Source: Paraburkholderia sp. HP33-1 (GTDB lineage: Bacteria > Pseudomonadota > Gammaproteobacteria > Burkholderiales > Burkholderiaceae). From it: 64,000 nt of DNA. The notes beneath the pieces were generated by a model. The model worked only from the letters and a program-made list of their open reading frames with translations, ran no database searches and was not told the origin of the DNA. Both the position numbers and the translations under genes were made by a program. Position 1 is the first letter of the stretch. Every line of letters begins with the position of its first letter. The stretch covers positions 1,922,001 through 1,986,000 of the forward strand of contig NZ_JAJEJR010000002.1 of assembly GCF_021390595.1 (NCBI RefSeq), in the 5' to 3' direction. Positions 29,561 through 36,426 of this stretch are shown here, piece after piece.

Positions 29561-29992
29561 CTCTCGAGCGCCGACGCCAACGGCAATATCACGGTGCGGC
29601 CCGGCGATCACATCCCAAGCGTTCCGGCAACGACAGTCAAGCTGCGGCTCGACTACGCGGCCACTGCCAAATGGCGGATCGGCACGAACCTGACCTGGCG
29701 CGGCAGCGTCTACGCGCAGGGCGACGAAAACAACCAGGACGTGAACGGCATGATCTGCGGCTATCTGCTGATCGATATGGACACCGCTTACCAGGTGACC
29801 AAGCAGTTGCAGGTGTTCGCGTCGGTGTCGAACCTGCTCGACAAGCGCTATGCGAGCTTCGGCGCGCTCGGGGAGAACTTCTTTACCGGACCGGGCGGCA
29901 CGTTCAATGGCGCGAACACGGTGAACGAGCAGTTCGTGGGACCGGGGGCGCCGAGAAGCTTCTGGGTGGGGATGAGGTATGCGTGGAAGTAG
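29561..29992 (+). pseudogene. Truncated copy of the 3' end of the TonB-receptor gene (R2)
   Basis: About 432 bp matching the last part of the receptor gene (from roughly 27460 to the stop at 27889) with scattered base changes, some altering residues (for example an Asn-Gly-Met-Ile-Cys stretch replaces Asn-Gly-Lys-Ile-Ser). It keeps the frame to the TAG but lacks plug, signal and most of the barrel. The short sequence after the stop (TTTAGCGTGGC) is shared with the copies ending at 32739 and, with one change, at 35586. Confidence 0.88.
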
Positions 29993-30189
29993 TGGCGTTT
30001 AGCGTGGCTGATCGCATGGCTTCGCTCTTTCCGACCATGCTCCACTTCAGCGGGCCACCGCAAAGCCGCGTCACGACGCGACCCGGCGCCACCACGACTG
30101 CGCATAGGCGACTTCGGCCATGAACTCGATCCCGCGAGCATGAAGCCATTAGGCATCAAACGCGGTTGGTGCGCGCATAGTTATGACCG

Positions 30190-30648
30190 TCAACCCGTTT
30201 TGATTGAATAGAGATCGCGCAGGAATTCGTTTTGCTGCTTGCGAATTGAATAATGGCAACGCGCCCCCATGACATCGTACATATCCACATGTGTTTTTGG
30301 CGGTTCTTCAATATTCCAATCATATGCTAGTTTAGGCGCTAGATCGCAAGCCTTCGCCGATTCATCTTGTGCGCGCATGTACCGGTCGAGCTCAACCTTA
30401 CTCGCGCCTTTGATGCCACTTGCGGATCTGATTGAATTTGCCAGTTTCTTGTTGTCGACTTCAAGGAATTTTGCATGGTGCTCATAGCAATCAAAATCTC
30501 CGAATCCGCCACCGCCCAGGTACTGCATGCAATTTGAATCGTTGATCACCTCATCGGCAAATATTGACCGAAAGTTACAAAGCGCCATGACTAGCACGAA
30601 GCACCTCCAAAATTTATTCAATGTCGATACCCCTGCCATGTCGAGCAT
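30190..30648 (-). CDS. Cassette 2: exported putative immunity protein for the lysozyme
   Basis: 152 aa. N-terminal signal-like segment (MLDMAGVSTLNK then WRCFVLVMALCNFRSIFA, likely cleaved after FA), so periplasmic, where a lysozyme inhibitor must act. Four or more Cys (NCMQYL, DCYEHH, ACDLAP, ARCHYS) could form disulfides. Unrecognised family. ATG 30648 is preferred: AGGA lies 7 bases upstream; it overlaps the lysozyme gene end by 35 bp. ATG 30651 is the alternative. Codon use is more AT-rich than the chromosome around it. Confidence 0.62.
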   Translation of the reverse strand: MLDMAGVSTLNKFWRCFVLVMALCNFRSIFADEVINDSNCMQYLGGGGFGDFDCYEHHAKFLEVDNKKLANSIRSASGIKGASKVELDRYMRAQDESAKACDLAPKLAYDWNIEEPPKTHVDMYDVMGARCHYSIRKQQNEFLRDLYSIKTG

Positions 30649-31201
30649 CATAATTTCCTGTTCCAAAGAGTCGTGCTTCAAGGGCGCGCCGCCACTCAAT
30701 CCCTCGGGCCCGATACACGCGAATATACGCAGGCAATGCCGCATAATTGCCAGTGTTAACCTTATCGACCAATTGAGCAATACCCGTTCCCGGGCCCGCG
30801 TTGTAAGCCATGCTTACTAGAGCATCATATTCGTATTGGTGTAATGGAACACGCACACGGCGATTAATCGCAGACTCGCATTCTGAAAAATTTTTTCTTG
30901 TAAACTCTCGCGCACGCTCTACGGAAATCGTATCACCTACGTGCAAGTGATCAGAGGGCATAACTTTATGACCGAACGCAACTGTCGGATACTCCTTGCT
31001 ATCGACGTAAACCTTTAGAATCATTCCATCGACAACGGGCATACCTCTATAGTTGCCATTCAAGACACCGCTTTCACATACCGCCATAAAGCCAATTCCG
31101 TCATTGGAAATCTTCCACGGCTTGCCAAGCCTATCCGACTGAAGAACTACGAGTGAATGGGGATTGGCGTCTGTCAGTGCTGCTCCCAGTGCATCAGTCA
31201 T
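30614..31201 (-). CDS. Cassette 2: GH24 phage-type lysozyme, putative T6SS effector
   Basis: 195 aa, no signal peptide, so it needs a secretion route other than Sec or a holin. The GH24 triad is visible: E43 in FMAVCESGVLNG, D67 and T73 in VYVDSKEYPTVAFGHKV (the Y-x-D...T-x-G-x-G-H pattern, with Ala for the first Gly). MAYNAGPGTG and ARRRALEARLF-like EWRRALEARLFGTGNY complete the fold. No prophage genes surround it; instead it follows the adaptor gene (shared TAATG) and precedes a secreted inhibitor candidate. That order fits an anti-bacterial peptidoglycan-cutting effector. Confidence 0.75.
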   Translation of the reverse strand: MTDALGAALTDANPHSLVVLQSDRLGKPWKISNDGIGFMAVCESGVLNGNYRGMPVVDGMILKVYVDSKEYPTVAFGHKVMPSDHLHVGDTISVERAREFTRKNFSECESAINRRVRVPLHQYEYDALVSMAYNAGPGTGIAQLVDKVNTGNYAALPAYIRVYRARGIEWRRALEARLFGTGNYDARHGRGIDIE

Positions 31202-31617
31202 TACGCCTCCCTGTGACCAATAAAAAGGTGAATGGATCGCGGGCCCTCCGTTTGATAGCGCTTGGTACGTCCCTGCGAATCGGTAATGCCGTGCACAAGT
31301 GCGCCCGATGGAAGTCGGGCGGTGTAATACGTATCAGGGAGTACGTTACCTCCTGTATCAGTTAGCGTGAACCGCTGATTGAAGCGATTCCGTGAGCGTC
31401 CGCGACAGTCGCACGCCCATGCGTAACCCAGGGCCTCGGCCATGGCGTAACCGTTTGGATACGACTTTAGCCTATCGAACGGAAACCATTCGACGGTTTC
31501 GGCGTTCAGCGCCATTGCGGACGGCATCGGCGGAAAGTTTGAGTAGATTGAATATGTGATACGGCAAAGCAGGCATTCTTCCTCGCCCCCGGTGTCGTCC
31601 TGTTTCTGAGGTTCCAT
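31201..31617 (-). CDS. Cassette 2: four-Cys adaptor protein
   Basis: 138 aa. Residues 1-66 form the shared module: ECLLCRITYSIYSNFPPMPS, then ETVEWFPFDRLKSYPNGY and YAWACDCRGR, with C-x2-C and C-x-C that could bind a metal. The C-terminal half (FTLTDTGGNVLPDTYY, GALVHGITDSQGRTKR) resembles the beta-strand extension found at the ends of VgrG and PAAR-type T6SS proteins. It is encoded just before the lysozyme, so it may recruit that cargo to a secretion spike. Unrecognised as a named family. Confidence 0.6.
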   Translation of the reverse strand: MEPQKQDDTGGEEECLLCRITYSIYSNFPPMPSAMALNAETVEWFPFDRLKSYPNGYAMAEALGYAWACDCRGRSRNRFNQRFTLTDTGGNVLPDTYYTARLPSGALVHGITDSQGRTKRYQTEGPRSIHLFIGHREA

Positions 31618-31652
31618 TTGACCTCATCTGATTTTCCAGAAAACGCTCGACG

Positions 31653-31681
31653 AATTAACCATCCGAAGGAGTCACGGTCAA
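31653..31681 (-). promoter_or_regulatory. Conserved cassette promoter, copy 2
   Basis: Minus strand TTGACC-N17-TTAATT, the same layout as at 29061-29089 and, on the plus strand, 35922-35950. The leader to the adaptor ATG (31617) is also conserved, including TTTTCTGGAAAATCAGA. Confidence 0.6.
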
Positions 31682-32244
31682 CAGTTTTAATTTAAGATAG
31701 ATCCGTTTTGACAAAAATTGGCAATTGCTTCCTGATGTTTCGTCTGCTTCAGCGCTTTCGCCAATAATGCGTACTGCCCCGCCGCAGCCGCCGTCGGCCC
31801 CGCTCCAGCATCGCAATACGACATTGACAATAGGCATTATCAAAAGGCAAATGAACGGGAAGTCCACAGGGTTCGCGTATTGACCATTCACCGATAGGCG
31901 GCGAGCCTCTCCCAGTAGGTGATCATCTCCACCATCAGGTTGGATAGGGCATTTGCACCCCCGAGCTGTTGAGCATGCTCGGCACACTTGAAAAGGCCGC
32001 CCTTCTAGGGCGTTTTTTCCGCGTCCACGTCGGGTTCAAACCATCAAATGATCGCATGCGGCTACCACAACGCACGCGTCATCGCACTATGCAATACAAC
32101 AGGCATTCCAGAACTATCAATGGTGCAGAGGGTCCTGCGCGCGCATGGAAACATTGCGGTTTCCTACACAGGAAACGCGCGTAAATCGGCTAATTATTCG
32201 ATCTTGTCGAGCGCTCCATGCGGCTATCGTAATCTATTTTCCAA
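31682..32244. other. Intercassette spacer with gene-tail remnant
   Basis: No complete gene in 563 bp. On the minus strand a 38-codon open tail ending about 31888 reads GLFKCAEHAQQLGGANALSN and EMITYWERLAAYR then TGA; it opens after a stop codon, so it is a remnant 3' end of an unknown gene. A terminator hairpin lies at 31998-32018. No fragment of the beta-propeller gene can be seen at this junction, unlike the other two. Confidence 0.4.
31998..32018 (+). terminator. Rho-independent terminator-like hairpin
   Basis: CGCCCT-TCT-AGGGCG followed by six T. It reads on the plus strand although no intact plus-strand gene precedes it, so it may belong to a lost gene. Confidence 0.6.
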
Positions 32245-32739
32245 AACCGGCAGCTATAGCTACGTCGACGCGACCTACCAGTCGACGTGGTTCGAAAGCA
32301 GTCCCAGCAACTCGAGCGCCGACGCCAACGGCAATATCACGGTGCGGCCCGGCGATCACATTCCGAGCATCCGCGCGACGACCGTCAAACTGCGGCTCGA
32401 CTACGCGGCCACCGCCAAATGGCGGATCGGCACGAACCTGACCTGGCGCGGCAGCGTCTACGCGCAGGGCGACGAAAACAACCAGGACGCGAACGGCAAG
32501 ATCTCCGGCTATCTGCTGATCGATATGGATACCTCTCACCAGGTGACGAAGCAGTTGCAGGTGTTCGCGTCGGTGTCGAACCTGCTCGACAAGCGCTATG
32601 CGAGCTTCGGCGCGCTCGGGGAGAACTTCTTTACCGGACCGGGCGGCACGTTCAATGGCGCGAACCCGGTGAACGAGCAGTTCGTGGGACCGGGGCGCCG
32701 AGGAGATTCTGGGTGGGGATGAGGTATGCGTGGAAGTAG
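32245..32739 (+). pseudogene. Truncated, frameshifted copy of the TonB-receptor 3' end (R3)
   Basis: About 495 bp matching 27396-27889 of the receptor gene, the longest copy. It starts at ACCGGCAGCTATAGCTACG and ends with the same TGGAAGTAG. One G is missing near 32693 (GGACCGGGGCGCCG against five G in the parent), so the last 15 or so codons are out of frame. No start signal of its own. Confidence 0.88.
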
Positions 32740-33020
32740 CGGTGTTTAGCGTGGCGGAGTACGTTTCCTTCGTAGCTCACGGCATCATTTTCAGAATGCG
32801 CCCATACACGATGGCGCAGGTCTCGGACAGCATGGTCGACGGTTATTACTGCGGAAACACGTGTCTCGGAATTCTGGTGTCGATCGGCTATTTGCGTGTC
32901 TCTCGTTGCGCGCCAGCTGCCCCACAGGCACGGATCTTTTGCGCCTCTGCGACAGGGGGATACCAGTTCGCCGTCATGTGACCCGCAGACGGCCGGACGT
33001 TACTCATCTCGTACAAAACA
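32740..33020. other. Spacer at the left end of cassette 3
   Basis: 281 bp between the receptor remnant and the gene at 33021. After the shared post-stop sequence GTTTAGCGTGGC I see no gene, promoter or repeat that I can support. The shared cassette promoter is absent here, so cassette 3 must use a different one. Confidence 0.35.
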
Positions 33021-33785
33021 ATGTCAGAACAGAACACACAGAATCAGGCGCGACACAGCTACGCGGTCAAGGCGTCAGAAATAGTCAATATCCAGTTTCC
33101 TGTAGCTGCCAACATGACATGGGACGGCTATATGAGACACATCTATGACCGGACAAATGCTCTGATCCAGCAACAGGCAAATAAGCTTCTTCAACGTGGA
33201 AATGTTACCTACGAGGAAGCCTTTCGACTGGTCGAAGTGCAGCGCAACGGCCTGATTCTAGAAATGCGCAGGCGCTTGACTCCGTTTGGCCGCTTCTACT
33301 CCGAGGCGCTGAAGGCATCGAAGAATCTGCCGACCCTTGACGGATTGCTCCTGAAGAAGGGAAGTATTGAGGCCGTCCTGTTGAGTGTTGGCAAGTCGCG
33401 CTCCGTAGTTAACCGGATCGCATTCGTAGGCCGGAGGGCTGGTCCTGCTGGCATCGTGATAGAAATTGTCGCGATTGCCGTGGTCATTGAAAAGGCACCG
33501 CCAAACGAGAAGGCGCGGATAGCGACCGAGGAAATTGCAGGCGCAATAGGCGGACTGGCATTGGGTACGAGTGGAATGTGGGCGGGTGCAGCTACTGGCG
33601 CAGCGTGGGCCGGAACGTGGGCTGCGCCAACGCTGGTGGTTCCTGTTGTGGGAGAAATCGCGGAAGGCGGAGCAATCATGCTAGGGGGTATTATTGGTGG
33701 AGTGCTGGGGGGATGGTTCGGCCACGACGCCAGCAAGGAGGCCGCTGGGCAGATCTGGCGCCTCGCCTCAATCCAATGGAAATAG
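33021..33785 (+). CDS. Cassette 3: glycine-zipper membrane protein, putative toxin
   Basis: 254 aa. The N-terminal 130 residues are soluble and helical (YMRHIYDRTNALIQQQANKL, YEEAFRLVEVQRNGLILEMR). From about residue 145 there are hydrophobic and Gly/Ala-zipper segments: AGIVIEIVAIAVVIE, EIAGAIGGLALGTSG, AGAATGAAWAGTW and MLGGIIGGVLGGWFG. This layout resembles pore-forming or membrane-inserting effectors. No signal peptide; the shared four-Cys module is absent. Followed 9 bp later by a small gene that may protect against it. Function is inferred from layout only. Confidence 0.55.
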   Translation: MSEQNTQNQARHSYAVKASEIVNIQFPVAANMTWDGYMRHIYDRTNALIQQQANKLLQRGNVTYEEAFRLVEVQRNGLILEMRRRLTPFGRFYSEALKASKNLPTLDGLLLKKGSIEAVLLSVGKSRSVVNRIAFVGRRAGPAGIVIEIVAIAVVIEKAPPNEKARIATEEIAGAIGGLALGTSGMWAGAATGAAWAGTWAAPTLVVPVVGEIAEGGAIMLGGIIGGVLGGWFGHDASKEAAGQIWRLASIQWK

Positions 33786-33794
33786 AATCGCCAC

Positions 33795-34160
33795 ATGATA
33801 TTTGGCCGGATTAATTCATGGCTGATGGCTCGCTTGCCATCGCGCAGATTTTCTATAGATCTGTCCTTGAACGACAAGGGGATGATCGTGAGGAACCTGC
33901 AAGGCGAACATTCTATTGCCTGGGAAGATATTCGCGAAATCGTCGCCACTCGTTCAGACCAGTTGGGCGGGAATACCATTCTGCTGCTCCTCGCGTTGAA
34001 CGACGGCCGCACCCTGACCGTGCCTGAAGACGACTCCGTGTGGCATGACCTGACAAGGAAGTTGCCGAAATATCTTTCTGGTGCAAAGCCTTACGAGGAA
34101 TGGGCACTGGAATCCGCTTTTTCTGACGAGGTGCCTCGCGTAGAGGTATTCCGGCGCTGA
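33795..34160 (+). CDS. Cassette 3: small PH-like protein, putative immunity
   Basis: 121 aa. RFSIDLSLNDKGMIVRNLQG, HSIAWEDIREIVATRSDQL, ILLLLALNDGRTLTVPED and WHDLTRKLPKYL follow the beta-rich, one-C-terminal-helix pattern of PH-like small proteins often paired with polymorphic toxins. No signal peptide. Lies 9 bp after the glycine-zipper gene. Pairing as immunity is inferred. Confidence 0.55.
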   Translation: MIFGRINSWLMARLPSRRFSIDLSLNDKGMIVRNLQGEHSIAWEDIREIVATRSDQLGGNTILLLLALNDGRTLTVPEDDSVWHDLTRKLPKYLSGAKPYEEWALESAFSDEVPRVEVFRR

Positions 34161-34197
34161 CGCCGCTGGGTATCCTCAATCATCGTGAATATGACGG

Positions 34198-34407
34198 TTG
34201 CCCCGGCCGCGTGATGAGTGGCTTGTCAAAGAGGGGGAGCGCAATGAACGCGATGCAGAAGCCGTTTGGCACCACTACCTCACCAGGCCACACGACGCAG
34301 TAGCCGAACCACAGCAGACTGGCCCGAAACCGGCGCCCGGATTCCAGTGCGAGCATATAGACCGCTGTCGAATCCTGGCCGCCGGATACGTTGATCAGAT
34401 GTCGTGA
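34198..34407 (+). pseudogene. Gene-tail fragment in cassette 3
   Basis: A 69-codon open stretch with a coding-like composition: RPRDEWLVKEGERNERDAEA, VWHHYLTRPHDAV, then a Pro-rich end and CEHIDRCRILAAGYVDQMS. It opens right after a stop codon and has only a TTG as possible start, with no ribosome site. It therefore looks like the 3' remnant of a larger gene. Family not recognised. Confidence 0.4.
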
Positions 34408-34467
34408 AATGTGCCTGGAAAAAGCGCGGTACCACTATAACGTTTGCATGCGATACACGAGGCCAAT

Positions 34468-34725
34468 ATAAGCAAGCAAAGAACCCCCAGTTCGATCGTC
34501 GTTCACTACGATACCGAGCAAAAAATGCTGGTGTGCAATGCTGTCGCTGAAGCGGCAATACGTCCCTTGTGCGAGGGGAAACTGGATATTTCCGTGCTGC
34601 TGGAAGAATTCAATTTCAAGATTGACGACGAGTTCGCACGCTGTTTCTGCGCGGCCGTTGTGAGCCTGCTGGCTGAATAAAAACCGGAGTTGAAACAGTT
34701 CGTTTCTGTCACGCCAGCGCCGTAG
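34468..34725 (+). pseudogene. Decayed paralogue of the gene at 34756
   Basis: The translated stretch (SSIVVHYDTEQKMLVCNA, EGKLDISVLLEEFNFKIDDE, FARCFCAAVVSLLAE) is homologous along its length to the next gene. An in-frame TAA at 34678 interrupts it, yet the homology continues after the stop (KPELKQFVSVT against SDIKQYMSVT). The position of the expected ATG holds ATA (34468). So it has lost its start and gained a stop; probably an orphan immunity gene in decay. Confidence 0.6.
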
Positions 34726-34755
34726 GTGATCTGTCTTGTTGTGCAGAGAGTATTG

Positions 34756-35031
34756 ATGGCAAAGCATCCGCCGTATTCTGTGGTTCTCACGTACGCAGAA
34801 GACCACCAAAAGCTCACGGTGCAAACCGTGGATCGGGCGAAGCTGGCTCCGCTTGTAGCCGGAAAAATCGAAATGCCGATCCTTTTCGATGAGTATGATT
34901 TCAAGCTGGATGACGAATTCGCCCGGCGGCTTGGCGTCGCGATGCTCAACCTGATTGCGCTCGGTCAATCGGATATCAAGCAATACATGTCTGTCACCCA
35001 GGAACCGATTGACAAGCCATCACAACCATAG
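34756..35031 (+). CDS. Small protein, possible orphan immunity gene
   Basis: 91 aa. MAKHPPYSVVLTYAEDHQKL, LAPLVAGKIEMPILFDEYDF, KLDDEFARRLGVAMLNLIAL then a charged tail. No signal or membrane segment. It is the intact member of a tandem pair with 34468-34725, and no toxin candidate lies next to either copy. Ends 24 bp before a strong terminator. Family not recognised. Confidence 0.55.
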   Translation: MAKHPPYSVVLTYAEDHQKLTVQTVDRAKLAPLVAGKIEMPILFDEYDFKLDDEFARRLGVAMLNLIALGQSDIKQYMSVTQEPIDKPSQP

Positions 35032-35055
35032 CGCGCTCGCTTCGCGACGAGCACA

Positions 35056-35084
35056 AAAGCCGACCGTCGCGCGTCGGCTTTCTT
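35056..35084 (+). terminator. Terminator at the end of cassette 3
   Basis: AAAGCCGAC (35056-35064) pairs with GTCGGCTTT (35073-35081) around an 8-base loop, followed by CTTG. Symmetric, so it could work from both sides. Confidence 0.75.
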
Positions 35085-35150
35085 GTTCTGGCGTGCAACC
35101 CACGTACTTTCGATCGCGGGGTGCTCGGGTACGCAGAAGTGGCTCGATGA

Positions 35151-35414
35151 TCAATGCGATTCGATCGACCCGTCGCTGCGCGGATAGGTGACGATACCCC
35201 ACGCGAGCGGCAGATCGCCGATCTGCTTGACCGGCTGATAGCTCTTCGCGTCGAGCACGTAGACCGCACCGGAGCGCCCGCACGCGACCAGAAGCTTCGA
35301 GCCGTCCGGCGTGAAGCTGAAATGCCAGCAGCGCTGGCCGACCGGCACATCGGCGATATGTTCGTACGTGTGGCCGTCGAACACTTGCACCGTCTGGTCG
35401 CGCGCGGCGGCCAC
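35151..35414 (-). pseudogene. Truncated copy of the 3' end of the beta-propeller gene (Y2)
   Basis: 264 bp almost identical to 37419-37680, from the stop codon to CGCGCGGCGGCCAC. The match continues about 30 bp beyond the stop (GTGCTCGGG...GCAGAAGTGGCTCGATGA at 35121), so the downstream flank moved with it. It is joined head-on to the receptor fragment starting at 35416. Translated, it keeps WHFSFTPDGSKLLVACGRSG and the C-terminus YPRSDGSIESH. Confidence 0.9.
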
Positions 35415-35415
35415 G

Positions 35416-35586
35416 ACGCTCGGCGGCGCGCTGGCGATCACGACCAAAAACGGCAAGGACAACCCGGTCGGCGAGGCCGAAATACAGGGCGGCTCGTTCA
35501 ATGGCGCCAACCTGGTGAACGAGCAGTTCGTCGGACCGGGGGCGCCGAGGAGCTTCTGGGTGGGGATGAGGTATGCGTTGAAGTAG
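35416..35586 (+). pseudogene. Chimeric internal-deletion copy of the TonB-receptor gene (R4)
   Basis: 171 bp. The first 81 bp equal an internal plug segment (parent 26113-26191, LGGALAITTKNGKDNPVGEA); the rest equals the last 88 bp of the parent, ending GCGTTGAAGTAG. The joint at about 35496 falls at GGCGGC-N-CG, present at both parent sites, so slippage or recombination between short direct repeats explains it. The joint keeps the frame. No start site. Confidence 0.88.
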
Positions 35587-35921
35587 CGGCGCTTAGCGTG
35601 GCGATATTGCGTCTCTAAGGCAGTGAAGATTTTAGGCCATCGCCCATGTACAGACAACGTGTCGCACGTAACTATCTGAGCGCTGTCAACTCCGGCAGCG
35701 ACTTTAAATAGATCCTCGACATACCTATGTCCCTGTCCGTATTCGAGATGCACCCCGCTGTTCTGCCAGAGGCCGCCCCCGAAATCAGTCCACCACGCCG
35801 CACACATGCTCCGTCCACGGCTCCAACATCGGCCGGGGGTCTTCAATACGATTCATCAGGTCGCTGTCGGCCCCATACGAGTCAATGTTTGTCAAAACGG
35901 CTCTATCCCAAATTAAGGCGG
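35587..35921. other. Upstream region of cassette 4 with possible gene remnant
   Basis: 335 bp. On the minus strand one frame reads EYGQGHRYVEDLFKVAAGVD, SAQIVTCDTLSVHGRW (about 35620-35740), and another frame DLMNRIEDPRPMLEPWTEHV (about 35790-35860). Both look like coding tails but neither has a start, so I read this as remnants of one frameshifted or two broken genes. The block TTTGTCAAAACGGCTCTATC just before 35910 is shared with cassettes 1 and 2. Confidence 0.35.
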
Positions 35922-35950
35922 TTGACCGTGACCCGTTTGGATAGTCAATT
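35922..35950 (+). promoter_or_regulatory. Conserved cassette promoter, copy 3
   Basis: TTGACC-N17-TCAATT on the plus strand, the same element as at 29061 and 31653 but in the opposite orientation, 32 bp before the adaptor ATG at 35983. Confidence 0.6.
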
Positions 35951-35982
35951 GGTCGGGCGTTTCTCAAATCAGAAGAGGTCGA

Positions 35983-36426
35983 ATGGAACAGCAAGGACAG
36001 GAGAGCACCTGGGATCTTATGACGGACGAGGAAGAATGTCTGTGTTGCCGCGTGACCTACTCAATATATTCCACTTTCCCATCGATGCCGTCCGCAATGG
36101 CTCTGAACGTCGAAACCGGCGAATGGTTTCCGTTTGACAGGCTTCGGTCGTATTCAACCGGGTACCAAATGGCCGAGGCCCTGGGCTACGCATCGGCCTG
36201 CAATTGTCGCGGGCGCGCACATAAACGGTACGACGAACAGGTGTCAGCACGCGTGCCCCGCGTTTCGCTGGAAGGTTATCCGTACTTGATCAAAACGGCA
36301 GACGGGCGAACCGTATGCGGGAGGGTTGACAGTTCCGGCCGCTTGCCCCGCATCGACACCGCCGCCGCCGCGACCTACACAATCCATTGGGGCGATGAAG
36401 CCCTGGCACATGAGGAATGGAAGTAA
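35983..36426 (+). CDS. Cassette 4: four-Cys adaptor protein
   Basis: 147 aa. Same N-terminal module as in cassettes 1 and 2: ECLCCRVTYSIYSTFPSMPS, ETGEWFPFDRLRSYSTGYQM and ASACNCRGRAHKRYD, with C-x2-C and C-x-C kept, plus a 7-residue insertion near residue 10. The C-terminal part (GYPYLIKTADGRTVCGRVDS, TAAAATYTIHWGDEALAH) is again like the beta extension at the end of VgrG/PAAR proteins. Its TAATG overlap with the Tae4-like gene suggests that it delivers that effector. Family not recognised. Confidence 0.6.
   Translation: MEQQGQESTWDLMTDEEECLCCRVTYSIYSTFPSMPSAMALNVETGEWFPFDRLRSYSTGYQMAEALGYASACNCRGRAHKRYDEQVSARVPRVSLEGYPYLIKTADGRTVCGRVDSSGRLPRIDTAAAATYTIHWGDEALAHEEWK

Noticed and set aside
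29396..29992. A 198-codon plus-strand open frame spanning a junction
   Set aside because: Its first part is the antisense of the beta-propeller remnant and the rest is the truncated receptor copy; it has no signal peptide, plug or ribosome site, so it is a junction artefact and not a gene.
30614..31201. Lysozyme as part of a prophage lysis module
   Set aside because: No holin, spanin, tail or integrase genes are nearby; neighbours are the adaptor gene and an exported partner in tight overlap.
35151..35846. A 231-codon minus-strand open frame
   Set aside because: It joins spacer sequence, the antisense of the receptor fragment and the beta-propeller remnant. It is a chance fusion through repeats; only the pieces are annotated.
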